Source of the DNA: JAHJDS01 sp964569795
GTDB lineage: Bacteria > Desulfobacterota > Desulfarculia > Desulfarculales > JAHJDS01
Direction: 5' to 3'
Assembly: GCA_964569795.1 (NCBI GenBank)
Contig: CAZMVB010000009.1
Coordinates: forward strand, 1 to 64,000
Length of the DNA: 64,000 bases
The notes under the pieces were generated by a model. It saw only the letters and a program-made list of their open reading frames with translations, was not told the DNA's origin and ran no database searches. Every line of letters begins with the position of its first letter. Position 1 is the first letter of the stretch. The position numbers and the translations under genes are program-made. Shown here piece by piece: positions 8,347-16,608 of this stretch.

Positions 8347-9105
8347 GTGGCCGATGATCTGGCCGAAAGGATCGAGACCGGGGCGGCCTGGATCGCCGCC
8401 TCCAAAAACCTGGTCGTCTTCACCGGGGCCGGGATCAGCACCGAGTCCGGGGTGCCCGATTTCCGGGGGCCGGACGGGGTCTGGACCAGGCGCGACAAGG
8501 GCCTGCCACCCCCCGCGGCCAGGGCCCCCCTGGACCGGATCGAGCCCAACGCCGGACATCTGGCCATTGTCCGGCTCCAGGACCTGGGCAAGCTGACCTT
8601 TCTCATCTCCCAGAACGTGGACAACCTGCACCGGAGGTCGGGCATCAGGCCGGAGCTGATCGCCGAGCTCCACGGCAACCACTCCCTGCTCCAGTGCCGG
8701 GTCTGCGGCTCCAAACATCGCAAGGCCGAGGTCGGCTGGGATGACGGCCGCCACGGCAAGGGCTATCGGACCGACCCGATCCGGCGTACCCAGCCCCTGT
8801 GTCCTCTCTGCCGGGGCCGGCTCATCTCCAGCGTGGTCAACTTCGGCGACCCCATGCCCGAGGACGACCTGGAGCGATCGGTCGAGCACTCCCGGGCCTG
8901 CGATCTGTTCCTGGTGGTCGGGTCGTCCCTGGTGGTCTCCCCGGCCAACCACATGCCCCAGTACGCCGTGGCCGGCGGGGCCAAGCTGATCCTGATCAAC
9001 CGGGGCGAGACGCCCCTGGACGATCTGGCCCACTTGCGGTTCGGGGAGGGCATCGGCCGGGTCTTGCCACCCATGGTCGAGCGGGCGGCCGAGCTTCTGG
9101 CTTGA
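8347..9105 (+). CDS. cobB: Sir2-family NAD-dependent protein deacylase
   Basis: All sirtuin signatures are present: GAGISTESGVPDFRGPDG (from residue 27), QNVDNLH (90-96), the catalytic His109 in ELHGN, and a four-cysteine zinc site (C117, C120, C152, C155). The enzyme uses NAD+ to remove acyl groups from lysines in the cytoplasm. In bacteria of this type it commonly tunes acyl-CoA synthetases, which fits the acetyl-CoA synthetase and propionyl-CoA genes elsewhere in the window, although that link is inferred. It starts at a GTG right after the hydrolase stop. Confidence 0.9.
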   Translation: MADDLAERIETGAAWIAASKNLVVFTGAGISTESGVPDFRGPDGVWTRRDKGLPPPAARAPLDRIEPNAGHLAIVRLQDLGKLTFLISQNVDNLHRRSGIRPELIAELHGNHSLLQCRVCGSKHRKAEVGWDDGRHGKGYRTDPIRRTQPLCPLCRGRLISSVVNFGDPMPEDDLERSVEHSRACDLFLVVGSSLVVSPANHMPQYAVAGGAKLILINRGETPLDDLAHLRFGEGIGRVLPPMVERAAELLA

Positions 9106-9174
9106 ACCGTGGTGATGGATAAGACGACAGGGTATATTTAATAAAAAATCCCTGAAGAACCGGAGGGAGCCGTC

Positions 9175-9654
9175 ATGGCCAAGACCGTCGAATTCGTGCT
9201 GAACGGCAAACAGATTCGCTGGCAGGGCGACGGGGGGCGGATGCTTCTCTGGGTCCTGCGGGGCGACCTGGGCGTGACCGGACCCAAGTACGGCTGCGGC
9301 GAGGGGGTCTGCGGGGCCTGCACCGTGCTGGTGAACGACCAGGCGGTCCGCTCCTGCCAGACCGAGGTGGGCTCGGTGTCCGGCTCGAAGATCGTGACCA
9401 TCGAGGGCCTGGCCCAGGGAGGGGCCCTGCATCCCCTCCAAAAAGTCTTTGTCAAGCACGACGCCCTGCAGTGCGGCTTCTGCACCTCGGGCATGATCCT
9501 CCAGGCCTACAGCTTCCTCAAGCAGAAACCCCGGCCCACGCGTCAGGAGATTTTAGGGGCCATGGAAGACAACCTCTGCCGCTGCGGGTCCCACCAGCGC
9601 ATCGTCCAGGCCATCCAGGAGGCCGCGGCCAGGATGAGAGGGGGTGCGTCATGA
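9175..9654 (+). CDS. [2Fe-2S] subunit of a xanthine dehydrogenase-family molybdenum hydroxylase
   Basis: The 159-residue protein has the plant-ferredoxin cluster site CGEGVCGACTVL plus C61 (C41, C46, C49, C61) and the second, helical cluster site CGFCTSG...CRCG. This is the standard small subunit of aldehyde oxidase/isoquinoline oxidoreductase-like enzymes. It carries electrons from the molybdenum site. The gene follows a GGAGGG site and overlaps the large-subunit gene by four bases (ATGA). It has no export signal of its own and would be carried across the membrane with its Tat-bearing partner. Confidence 0.93.
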   Translation: MAKTVEFVLNGKQIRWQGDGGRMLLWVLRGDLGVTGPKYGCGEGVCGACTVLVNDQAVRSCQTEVGSVSGSKIVTIEGLAQGGALHPLQKVFVKHDALQCGFCTSGMILQAYSFLKQKPRPTRQEILGAMEDNLCRCGSHQRIVQAIQEAAARMRGGAS

Positions 9655-11810
9655 GCGGCCGCCGGATCGACCAGACAAGTTCCGTTGCCGAGTCCTCCCC
9701 GGGCCTGAGCCGCCGCGAGTTCTTTGCGCGGCTGGGCGGCCTGGGCGGGGGCATCCTGATCACCGCCAGCCTGGGGCCGGTTACGTCCGAGGCCCGGATG
9801 CCGCGGCGGGGTTTCCTGGCGGCCAGGCTGCCGTCCGACTTCAACGCCTTTCTGCGCATCGCCGCGGACAACAAGGTGACCTGCTTTGTGGGCAAGATCG
9901 AGATGGGCCAGGGGGTCATCACCTCGCTGCCCCAGATGATGGCCGACGAACTGGACGTGGCCTATGACGCGGTCGGGCTGGTCATGGGCGACACCGACCT
10001 CTGCCCCTGGGACGCCGGGACGTTCGGGTCGCTGTCCACCCGCTACTTCGGGGTATTTTTACGCGAGGCGGCGGCCGAGGCCAAGGGCGTGCTCAAGGAG
10101 CTGGCCGCCAAAAAGCTCAAGGTCCCCCTGGCCCGGCTGGCCACCAGGAACGGCCACGTGTTTGACCGGACGCGGCCCACGGTGCGGGTGGCCTACGGCC
10201 AGTTGACCCAGGGCAAGGTCATCCAGCGCCACCTCAAGAAGCTGCCCCCCTTGAAGCCCCTGAACGAACTGACCGAGATGGGCCGGTCCCGGCTGAGCCG
10301 GGACGCCAGGGCCAAGGTGACCGGCCGGGCGAAGTTCGCCGGCGACATCCGGCTACCGGGCATGCTCTATGCCGCCCTCCTGCGGCCCCCGGCCCACGGC
10401 GCCCGGCTGAAAAGCGTGGACCTCTCGGCGGCCAAGGCCATGGCCGGGGTGCGGGTGGTCCAGGACAAAGATCTGGTGGCCTGCCTGCACGAAAAACCCG
10501 ACCTGGCAATCAAGGCCCGGGACGCGATCAAGGCCGAGTTCACCCCGGTCAAGACCGGCGTCAATGACAAGAATATCTATGCGCACCTGCTGAAATCCGC
10601 GCCCAGGCCCCAGGTCACCGGACATGGGGGCTCCCTGGCCGCCGGCCGGGCAAAGGCGGCCCAGGTGGTCGAGCGGATTTATCGTAACGCCTACGTGGCC
10701 CATGCCCCGATCGAGTGCCACACCGCCGTGGCCAAGTCTCAGGGCGGCCGGATAACCATCTGGGCCTCGACCCAGCGTCCCTTTGGCCTCCAGGACGAGG
10801 CGGCCGCGGCCCTGCACCTGCCGGCCAAAAAGATCCGGGTGATCACCCCCTTTGTGGGCGGGGCCTTTGGCGGCAAGAACGCCAACCAGCAGGGGGTCGA
10901 GGCCGCCCGGCTGGCCAAGCTTACCGGCCGGCCGATCCAGGTGGCCTGGAGCCGGGCCGAGGAATTCTTTTATGACACCTATCGTCCGGCGGCGGTGGTC
11001 AAGATCAAGGCCGGCCTGGACAAGAGCGGCCGGATCTGCTTCTGGAATTTCACGACCTATTACGCCGGCCAGCGCGGTTCAGAGCTTTTTTACGATGTGC
11101 CTAATCATCGCACGGCCGTGTCCGGGGCCTGGCGGGGGGCCGGGAGCGACGTCCATCCCTTTGCCGTGGGTCCCTGGCGGGCCCCGGCCAACAACACCAA
11201 CACCTATGCCCGCGAACTGCACATGAACCTCCTGGCCCAGCGGGCCGGGGCCGACCCGCTGGCCTTCCGGCTGCGCCACCTCAAGGACAAGCGGATGCGG
11301 GGGGTGCTCACGGCCGCGGCCGGGAAATTCGGCTGGAAGCCGGGCAAGCCGCCCAGCGGCCAAGGCCAGGGCATTGCCTGCGGCATCGACGCCGGGGCCT
11401 ACGTGGCGACCATGGCCCAGGCCAAGGTCGATCGGGCCTCCGGCCGGGTCAAGGTGGACCGGGTGGTCTGCGCCCAGGACATGGGGTATGTGGTCGATCC
11501 GCACGGGGCGACCCTGCAGGTGGAGGGCTGCGTGACCATGGGTCTGGGCTATGCCCTGGGCGAGGAGATGCATTTTTCAAATGGCAAGCTCAAGGATTTG
11601 AACTTTGACAGCTACGAGATCACGCACTTCTCCTGGCTGCCGAAAATCGAGACGGTCCTGGTGCCGAACAAGGGTCTGCAGCCCCAGGGCGGCGGCGAAC
11701 CGGCGATAATCAACATGGGCGGTGTGGTAGCCACGGCGATCCACGATGCGACGGGTAAGGAGCTACTCCAGCTACCCATGACCCCAGCGAGGGTCAAGGG
11801 GGCGAAGTGA
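9651..11810 (+). CDS. Molybdopterin-binding subunit of a xanthine dehydrogenase-family hydroxylase (IorB-like), Tat-exported
   Basis: The 719-residue catalytic subunit begins with a twin-arginine signal (SRREFFARLGGLGGGILITASLG, about 20-42). It shows typical motifs: KIEMGQGVITSLPQMMADELD, GGAFGGKN, and near the C-terminus GGGEPAI with the catalytic glutamate. It is shorter than full xanthine dehydrogenases and has no FAD subunit next to it, which matches isoquinoline 1-oxidoreductase-type or aldehyde-oxidising periplasmic enzymes. Electrons would leave through the 2Fe-2S subunit to a cytochrome. MobB at 21689 could help make its cofactor. The substrate cannot be read from sequence. Confidence 0.9.
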   Translation: MSGRRIDQTSSVAESSPGLSRREFFARLGGLGGGILITASLGPVTSEARMPRRGFLAARLPSDFNAFLRIAADNKVTCFVGKIEMGQGVITSLPQMMADELDVAYDAVGLVMGDTDLCPWDAGTFGSLSTRYFGVFLREAAAEAKGVLKELAAKKLKVPLARLATRNGHVFDRTRPTVRVAYGQLTQGKVIQRHLKKLPPLKPLNELTEMGRSRLSRDARAKVTGRAKFAGDIRLPGMLYAALLRPPAHGARLKSVDLSAAKAMAGVRVVQDKDLVACLHEKPDLAIKARDAIKAEFTPVKTGVNDKNIYAHLLKSAPRPQVTGHGGSLAAGRAKAAQVVERIYRNAYVAHAPIECHTAVAKSQGGRITIWASTQRPFGLQDEAAAALHLPAKKIRVITPFVGGAFGGKNANQQGVEAARLAKLTGRPIQVAWSRAEEFFYDTYRPAAVVKIKAGLDKSGRICFWNFTTYYAGQRGSELFYDVPNHRTAVSGAWRGAGSDVHPFAVGPWRAPANNTNTYARELHMNLLAQRAGADPLAFRLRHLKDKRMRGVLTAAAGKFGWKPGKPPSGQGQGIACGIDAGAYVATMAQAKVDRASGRVKVDRVVCAQDMGYVVDPHGATLQVEGCVTMGLGYALGEEMHFSNGKLKDLNFDSYEITHFSWLPKIETVLVPNKGLQPQGGGEPAIINMGGVVATAIHDATGKELLQLPMTPARVKGAK

Positions 11811-12003
11811 TCAATCATAAAACTTTCCAGCTATGACAAGGGCCTAGACCATGCTATTCTGTTAGTGCAAAAAGGACTTGACCAAACCAGTTTGAAAGGA
11901 CTCCCATGATAAGGACGCTTTTCCCACTAGCTGGAGGCGAATGTCAGGTCAATACCGGGATCGTATTGTTTTTACGACCTATTAATGTTAAAGGAGCGAG
12001 ACC

Positions 12004-12597
12004 ATGCAATTGATCGTTCCTGACCCTACTTATGACCACCCGGAAAGGAACCTGGATGACTATAAATCCTTCCTTGCTAGCGAACTTTTGCAATTCGCTT
12101 CGAGTTACGAATTAACTGAAACAGATATTGGCAGGGGGGCAAGTGAACCGTGTTTCCTCGTTGAAATTCTTAAGCTTGTTAAGTCAGTCGGATTTATTGC
12201 CATTCCATTCATACTATTTTTTCAAGGGAAGCGTATAAATGACAACCTAGATGCATGGGTTCAAATTGCTAAAAAAATATACCGTTCCGTTCGCAAAATA
12301 AAAGAACGATTCGGGGAATGTTTGATTTCGAAAGAGTTGGCCAACTTCATATCTATTGCAGAAATTTCTGTTATGGATGATGACGAAATACGATCAATCA
12401 AGTTAGAACATGAAATAGTCATTCCAATATCTCCAATAAACGTTGAATTGAAAGATGAACTCAATTCATGTCCACAAGCGTATTACATAAATATAATAAA
12501 TACTAACGAACGTCTCTACCATATATTTGCAATAAAATCTTCTGGCGATATAGTATTTAAGCTTAGAATTGATTCATCGGATTGGATGGCTTTTTAG
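12004..12597 (+). CDS. Orphan AT-rich gene, possible single membrane segment
   Basis: This 197-residue protein is not recognised. It has a good AAGGAG site seven bases before the ATG. Residues 55-75 (LVKSVGFIAIPFILFFQGKR) may cross or touch the membrane; the rest is soluble and mixed, with an acidic second half. Codon use is AT-rich, unlike the neighbouring molybdenum hydroxylase. Together with the gene at 12930 it forms an island between GC-rich metabolic genes. No function is claimed. Confidence 0.65.
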   Translation: MQLIVPDPTYDHPERNLDDYKSFLASELLQFASSYELTETDIGRGASEPCFLVEILKLVKSVGFIAIPFILFFQGKRINDNLDAWVQIAKKIYRSVRKIKERFGECLISKELANFISIAEISVMDDDEIRSIKLEHEIVIPISPINVELKDELNSCPQAYYINIINTNERLYHIFAIKSSGDIVFKLRIDSSDWMAF

Positions 12598-12691
12598 TCA
12601 CTAGCTTATAGCGTGTACGGTGACGGTATTGACCTGACAGTCACTTTCAGTTGTAAAGTCCGACCTGGTGGGTTTGGCCAAGTCCCCAAAG

Positions 12692-12745
12692 CCCAATCCT
12701 TGATGTGACTCATGGCCTCGTCGTAGGTAACTAAAATGCTCCAGC
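12692..12745 (-). repeat. Coding-like remnant, copy 1 (peptide LVTYDEAMSxIKDW)
   Basis: Read on the minus strand this segment encodes WSILVTYDEAMSHIKDW. It matches 13602-13655 (34 of 48 core bases), and most differences fall at third codon positions, as expected if the peptide was conserved. It lies in an open frame of 49 codons (ATG at 12755 to TAA at 12606) with no ribosome-binding site, so it is listed as a remnant and not as a gene. Confidence 0.5.
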
Positions 12746-12929
12746 ACACTACCATTTGGTTGTTTTCGGTCCATTATTGCGTAAAATTTACAGGCTGTTC
12801 TACAAACTTAAATATAAAAAAGGTTGCTAATCCTGTACAGCTATGTTATTAGAATATAAGTAAGAGGAGCGTTGATTATATATTACTATATACTAAGCAG
12901 AATGTCGGACGTTAAGCAAAGGATAGCAC

Positions 12930-13520
12930 GTGGAAACCAAGGTGATAGAAGTCAAGATTGGCGAACCAATTAAACCAGAGGAGAAAGACTGCATTCTGGC
13001 CTTTCGGAAACGCTGCAAAGAGATGCTTCAAACAAGGATTCTGCGGGAGGGTCATAAAATTCAATATAAGCTTAAGTGGAGCGTTGGACAAACACTAACA
13101 TCGATCTCAGACTTGCCAGCGGAGGATGACCTTCGGTCTTTTTATATGGCCTTCAGATTTTTCTATCATCAGAAGGAGAAGTCCAATTTTTTTCGTGTGG
13201 CCAACATTGTTAAGAGAATTTCACAGAATGAATATGTAGACCAAGTTATTAAACAATTAAAGGAGAAGTGGCATGGAGCATTGAACAGGAAACCATTCTA
13301 CATTGAAGTAAATGGAAAAACAATTACAACCAGACTTATCATTGATCTTTGGTTTAACGCCCATTATTTTCACGGTGACGAAAATAAACAGGAAGAACTT
13401 GAGAATCTCTGCTCGGTCTTGCCAAATGATTTTGCGAAATTACTATTAATTGAAGCCATTCTTGATGCGACAGATGCAGTATTAGCTCTTTACAATTCTA
13501 TAAAGAATCTGGAATTATGA
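12930..13520 (+). CDS. Orphan AT-rich gene, helical soluble protein
   Basis: The product has 196 residues starting at a GTG (METKVIEVKIGEPIKPEEKD). It looks all-alpha and soluble, with stretches such as EDDLRSFYMAFRFFYHQKEKSNFFR and a C-terminal helix rich in Leu and Ala (LLLIEAILDATDAVLALYNSIKNLEL). No family is recognised. The gene is AT-rich and sits between the two copies of a coding-like remnant (12692-12745 and 13602-13655), which suggests insertion and decay around it. Confidence 0.65.
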   Translation: METKVIEVKIGEPIKPEEKDCILAFRKRCKEMLQTRILREGHKIQYKLKWSVGQTLTSISDLPAEDDLRSFYMAFRFFYHQKEKSNFFRVANIVKRISQNEYVDQVIKQLKEKWHGALNRKPFYIEVNGKTITTRLIIDLWFNAHYFHGDENKQEELENLCSVLPNDFAKLLLIEAILDATDAVLALYNSIKNLEL

Positions 13521-13601
13521 TTAGATAATTAATTGTAAAATATAATTGACTTAAGATCCTAGTGGATAGTCATTTACACAAAAGCATAATCATTCTTCCA
13601 A

Positions 13602-13655
13602 ACCATTCCTTGATCCAGCTCATGGCCTCATCATAAGTCACCAGGGTACGCCAGC
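13602..13655 (-). repeat. Coding-like remnant, copy 2 (peptide LVTYDEAMSxIKEW)
   Basis: On the minus strand it encodes WRTLVTYDEAMSWIKEW directly after the stop codon of the Sel1 gene, in a different frame and without a start codon. It pairs with the copy at 12692-12745. Both copies flank the orphan gene at 12930. Confidence 0.5.
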
Positions 13656-14285
13656 CTAGCGCCCCCGGATCAGGCCCCGGAGGGTCCGGCGGTCGTGCTC
13701 GGCGGCCAGGCGCTTCTTGACCAAACGCTTGGCCCGGGACCGCTGGGCAGGGCTCATCCGGGCGCTTACCTGGTCTTTTAGTCCCTCAGCCAGGCGCAAG
13801 CCCTTGGCCGCGGCCAGGGCAAACCAGACATAGGCCGTCACGTCGCTGCGTCTCACCCCTTCGCCGTTGGCGTACATGGTCCCCAGCTTGAGCATGCCCA
13901 GGGGATCGCCCTTGATCGCCGCCCGTTGAAACCACCGGAACGCCGCGGTCTGGCTCTTGGGCACCCCCTTGCCCCCGGCGTACAGGGTCCCCAGGTTGAC
14001 CATGGACGGGGTGTGATCCCGGGCCGCCGCCCGCCTGAACCACGCGGCGGCCACCTTGAAATTCTGCTTGACGCCCAGGCCCCGCAAATACAGCACCCCC
14101 AGCCGGAACTGGGCCACGGCGTTGCCCTTCCGGGCCGGGCCATACAGAAACCGGGCGGCGCTCTTGTAGTCCTGGCGGGCAATGGCCGCCGCGGCCCGGT
14201 CCATGTCGCCCTCGGCCCACGCCGTTCCGCACCAGACCGCCAGGCCACAAACCGTGACAATCAAGACTCGTTTCCTGACGGGCAT
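13656..14285 (-). CDS. Secreted Sel1-repeat (TPR-like) protein
   Basis: The start at 14285 (MPVRKRVLIVTVCGLAVWCGTAWA, a cleavable signal peptide) has GGGGAG seven bases upstream; ATGs at 14291 and 14303 are alternatives. Three or four Sel1 repeats follow, seen as VAQFRLGVLYLRGLGVKQNF, VNLGTLYAGGKGVPKS and LKLGTMYANGEGVRRS. Such repeats mediate protein-protein contacts in the periplasm. The C-terminus is basic. It is 32 bases downstream of the acetyl-CoA synthetase beta gene on the same strand, but a functional link is unclear. Confidence 0.85.
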   Translation of the reverse strand: MPVRKRVLIVTVCGLAVWCGTAWAEGDMDRAAAAIARQDYKSAARFLYGPARKGNAVAQFRLGVLYLRGLGVKQNFKVAAAWFRRAAARDHTPSMVNLGTLYAGGKGVPKSQTAAFRWFQRAAIKGDPLGMLKLGTMYANGEGVRRSDVTAYVWFALAAAKGLRLAEGLKDQVSARMSPAQRSRAKRLVKKRLAAEHDRRTLRGLIRGR

Positions 14286-14317
14286 GGTCATTCTCCCCAA
14301 CATCGATCCCCGAGGAA

Positions 14318-14992
14318 TCAAGTCCCGTTCAGGACCACCAGGGCGTCCACGGCCACCGGCTGGCCCTGGTTCAGGATCACCGGGTTGACGTCGATCTCCT
14401 TGATCGCCTCCTGCTCCAGGCCGATTCGGCCCAGGGTGACCAGTATCCGGGCCAGGGCCGTCAGGTCGGCCGGGGGCAGGCCCCGGACCGGCCCCAGGAT
14501 CTTGCGGCCCCGGATCTCGCTGAAAATCTCCAGGGCGTCCCGCTCGGTCAGGGGGGCCACCCGGAACGAGACGTCGTCCAGGACTTCCGTGAAGATCCCG
14601 CCCAGGCCGAACATGACGCACGGGCCGAATTGTTCGTCATGCGTCAGGCCCATGACCAGCTCCCGCTCGCCCGGGATCATCTCCTGGACCAGGACCGCCC
14701 GGTCCGGACCGTCCAGGCGGTCCATGATGTCCTCGAAGGCGATCTTGGCCTCCCGGTCATCGCTCACGTTCAGCCGGATCAGGCCCTGTTCGGTCTTGTG
14801 GAGCGCGGCGGCCGAACACCCCTTCAGGGCCAGGGGATACCCGATCTCGTGGATCGCCCCGCCCAGGTCCTGGAGGTTTTTGACCACGAACTCGCGGGTG
14901 ACCGGGATCTGATAGGCCGCCAGGACCTGCTTGGACTCGTGCTCGGACAGGGTGGTCCGTCCCTCGCTCATTGCCTTGTCGATAATGTCCAT
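14318..14992 (-). CDS. ADP-forming acetate-CoA ligase, beta (ATP-grasp) subunit
   Basis: This 224-residue protein has the ATP-grasp layout of the beta subunit of ADP-forming acyl-CoA synthetase: LALKGCSAAALHKTEQG, VLVQEMIPGERELVMGLTHDEQFGPCVMFGLGG, and EIDVNPVIL at the end. With the alpha subunit encoded 23 bases upstream it would interconvert acetyl-CoA or another acyl-CoA with the acid while making or using ATP. The GAGGGA site sits before the ATG. Split subunits are common in archaea and in syntrophic or sulfate-reducing bacteria. Confidence 0.9.
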   Translation of the reverse strand: MDIIDKAMSEGRTTLSEHESKQVLAAYQIPVTREFVVKNLQDLGGAIHEIGYPLALKGCSAAALHKTEQGLIRLNVSDDREAKIAFEDIMDRLDGPDRAVLVQEMIPGERELVMGLTHDEQFGPCVMFGLGGIFTEVLDDVSFRVAPLTERDALEIFSEIRGRKILGPVRGLPPADLTALARILVTLGRIGLEQEAIKEIDVNPVILNQGQPVAVDALVVLNGT

Positions 14993-15015
14993 TCGTCCCT
15001 CGACTGGTGTTCGGT

Positions 15016-16431
15016 TCAGCCTCGACCGAGTGAATAGTCAACCATTGGCGATGCACCCGCGGCGGCGATTTTCGCCAGAAACCTGCCCCGCGCCCGCAGC
15101 AGGGACAATGACCAGGCCGCCCGCTCGATGGATCGATACACGGTTATCTTGTCCTCGGCCTCGAACCGCGGGCCCACCTGTTCCCGGTTGGGGCCGTACA
15201 GCCAGGCGATGACCGGCTTGTCCTGGTCGCCGGTCAAGACCCGGTTCAGGCCCGCGGACGCGTCCAGGAACTCGAACCGGGGCAGATCCGGGGCGATGCT
15301 CATGATCAGCACCGCGTCCACCCCCGGGTCTTTCATCACCGCGGTCAGGGCCGCGGGGTACACCTCTCTCAGGCCGTACCGCATCACCGCCGGCCAGAGG
15401 TCCAGGGGGTTGCCCAGGGGCATCCACTCCGGGGACAGGTCGGCCACGGCCCGGATCGTGTCGTCGGCCAGGGTGGCCAGGCCCAGGCCGTATTTTTCCA
15501 GGGCGTCGCTGGCCATGATCCCGCCGGCGCCGGTGACAGTGATGACCGCCACTCGGTCGCCTTCCAGGGGCGGCTGGCGGAGCAGGGTCCGGACCGCCTC
15601 GCCCATCTGCCAGTCCTCGTCCAGGAACAGCACCCCGGCCTGCTTGAGGGCGGCCTCGTAGATCCGGTATTTCCCGGCCAGGGACCCGGTGTGGGAGGCC
15701 ACGGCCCGGGCCCCGGTCTCGCTTTTGCCGGTCTTGAAGACCAGCACCGGCTTTTCCCGGGAGACCCGGGCGGCGCTGGACAGAAAATCCCGGGTCCGCT
15801 CCAGGCCCTCCATGTGCACGGCGATGATTTCCGTGTCCGGGTCGTCGCCCAGATACTGAAGGGCCTCGCAGAACCCCACGTCGCAGGCGTTGCCCAGGTC
15901 GATGCCCTTGCCGATCTGGCCGCTGAAATTGGCCGCCCCTACGAAAAAGACCCCGGACTGGCAGATGAGGCCCACCGGCGATGGCTCGCGGATGAGGGGC
16001 ATGAACGAGGTGGTCAGGCGGTTGAAGTTGTTGACCACGCCCAGGGTGTTGGGCCCCAGGATCCGGGCGCCGTTCTTTCGGGCCAGGGCGACCATCTCGG
16101 CCTGCATGGCCCGGCCTTGGTCGTCGGCGTCGCCGAATCCCTGGGTGACGACGATGATCGCCTTGACCCCCACGGCGACGCATTCGGCCACGGTGCCGAC
16201 CACCAGGTCCCGGGGCAGGCTGATGATGGCCAGGTCGATGGGCTTGGGCGCGGCCTGGATAGTGGGCCAGGCCTTGATCCCCAGGATCTCGTCGGCCGAG
16301 GGGTTGATCGGGATAATTTTTCCCGGGAAACCGTACTCGAGCATGTTCTCCAGGAGATTGTACGATCCGGGTCCGGTGCGGCGGCTGAGGCCGATGAGGG
16401 CCACACTGGCCGGCTCCATGAAGTTTTTCAC
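15016..16431 (-). CDS. ADP-forming acetate-CoA ligase, alpha (CoA-binding) subunit
   Basis: The 471-residue product starts at a GTG with AAAGGA upstream. It has the CoA-binding domain first (VALIGLSRRTGPGSYNLLENMLEYGFPGKIIPINP is its opening, in the Rossmann style), then the succinyl-CoA-ligase-like domains. SHTGSLAG, about residue 250, holds the histidine that carries phosphate. It works with the beta subunit downstream. The two genes and the Sel1 gene form a minus-strand unit. The physiological substrate might be acetyl-, propionyl- or an aromatic acyl-CoA. Confidence 0.9.
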   Translation of the reverse strand: MKNFMEPASVALIGLSRRTGPGSYNLLENMLEYGFPGKIIPINPSADEILGIKAWPTIQAAPKPIDLAIISLPRDLVVGTVAECVAVGVKAIIVVTQGFGDADDQGRAMQAEMVALARKNGARILGPNTLGVVNNFNRLTTSFMPLIREPSPVGLICQSGVFFVGAANFSGQIGKGIDLGNACDVGFCEALQYLGDDPDTEIIAVHMEGLERTRDFLSSAARVSREKPVLVFKTGKSETGARAVASHTGSLAGKYRIYEAALKQAGVLFLDEDWQMGEAVRTLLRQPPLEGDRVAVITVTGAGGIMASDALEKYGLGLATLADDTIRAVADLSPEWMPLGNPLDLWPAVMRYGLREVYPAALTAVMKDPGVDAVLIMSIAPDLPRFEFLDASAGLNRVLTGDQDKPVIAWLYGPNREQVGPRFEAEDKITVYRSIERAAWSLSLLRARGRFLAKIAAAGASPMVDYSLGRG

Positions 16432-16608
16432 CGGAAATCCTTTCAGAGGTCAGTCGGATTGTTTCAGGTCCCCGGGCCGGATACGGAAAAACCGGGCCTT
16501 GACCCGGCAGGTTAGTCAATCCTGATTACGGCTGTCAATGGTCTCGCCGGCCCGAAAGGCCCGGGCCGGGTACCAGGGCCGGCGCGCCCCGGAAACAACC
16601 CCCGCTGA

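Noticed and set aside
6994..9459. Minus-strand open frame of 821 codons
   Set aside because: It is antisense to the hydrolase, sirtuin and 2Fe-2S genes, is rich in Gly/Pro/His as expected for reverse-frame GC-rich DNA, and has no recognisable domain.
12606..12755. 49-codon minus-strand gene (MVVCWSILVTYDEAM...)
   Set aside because: No ribosome-binding site, and its second copy at 13602 lacks a start, so it is treated as a remnant.
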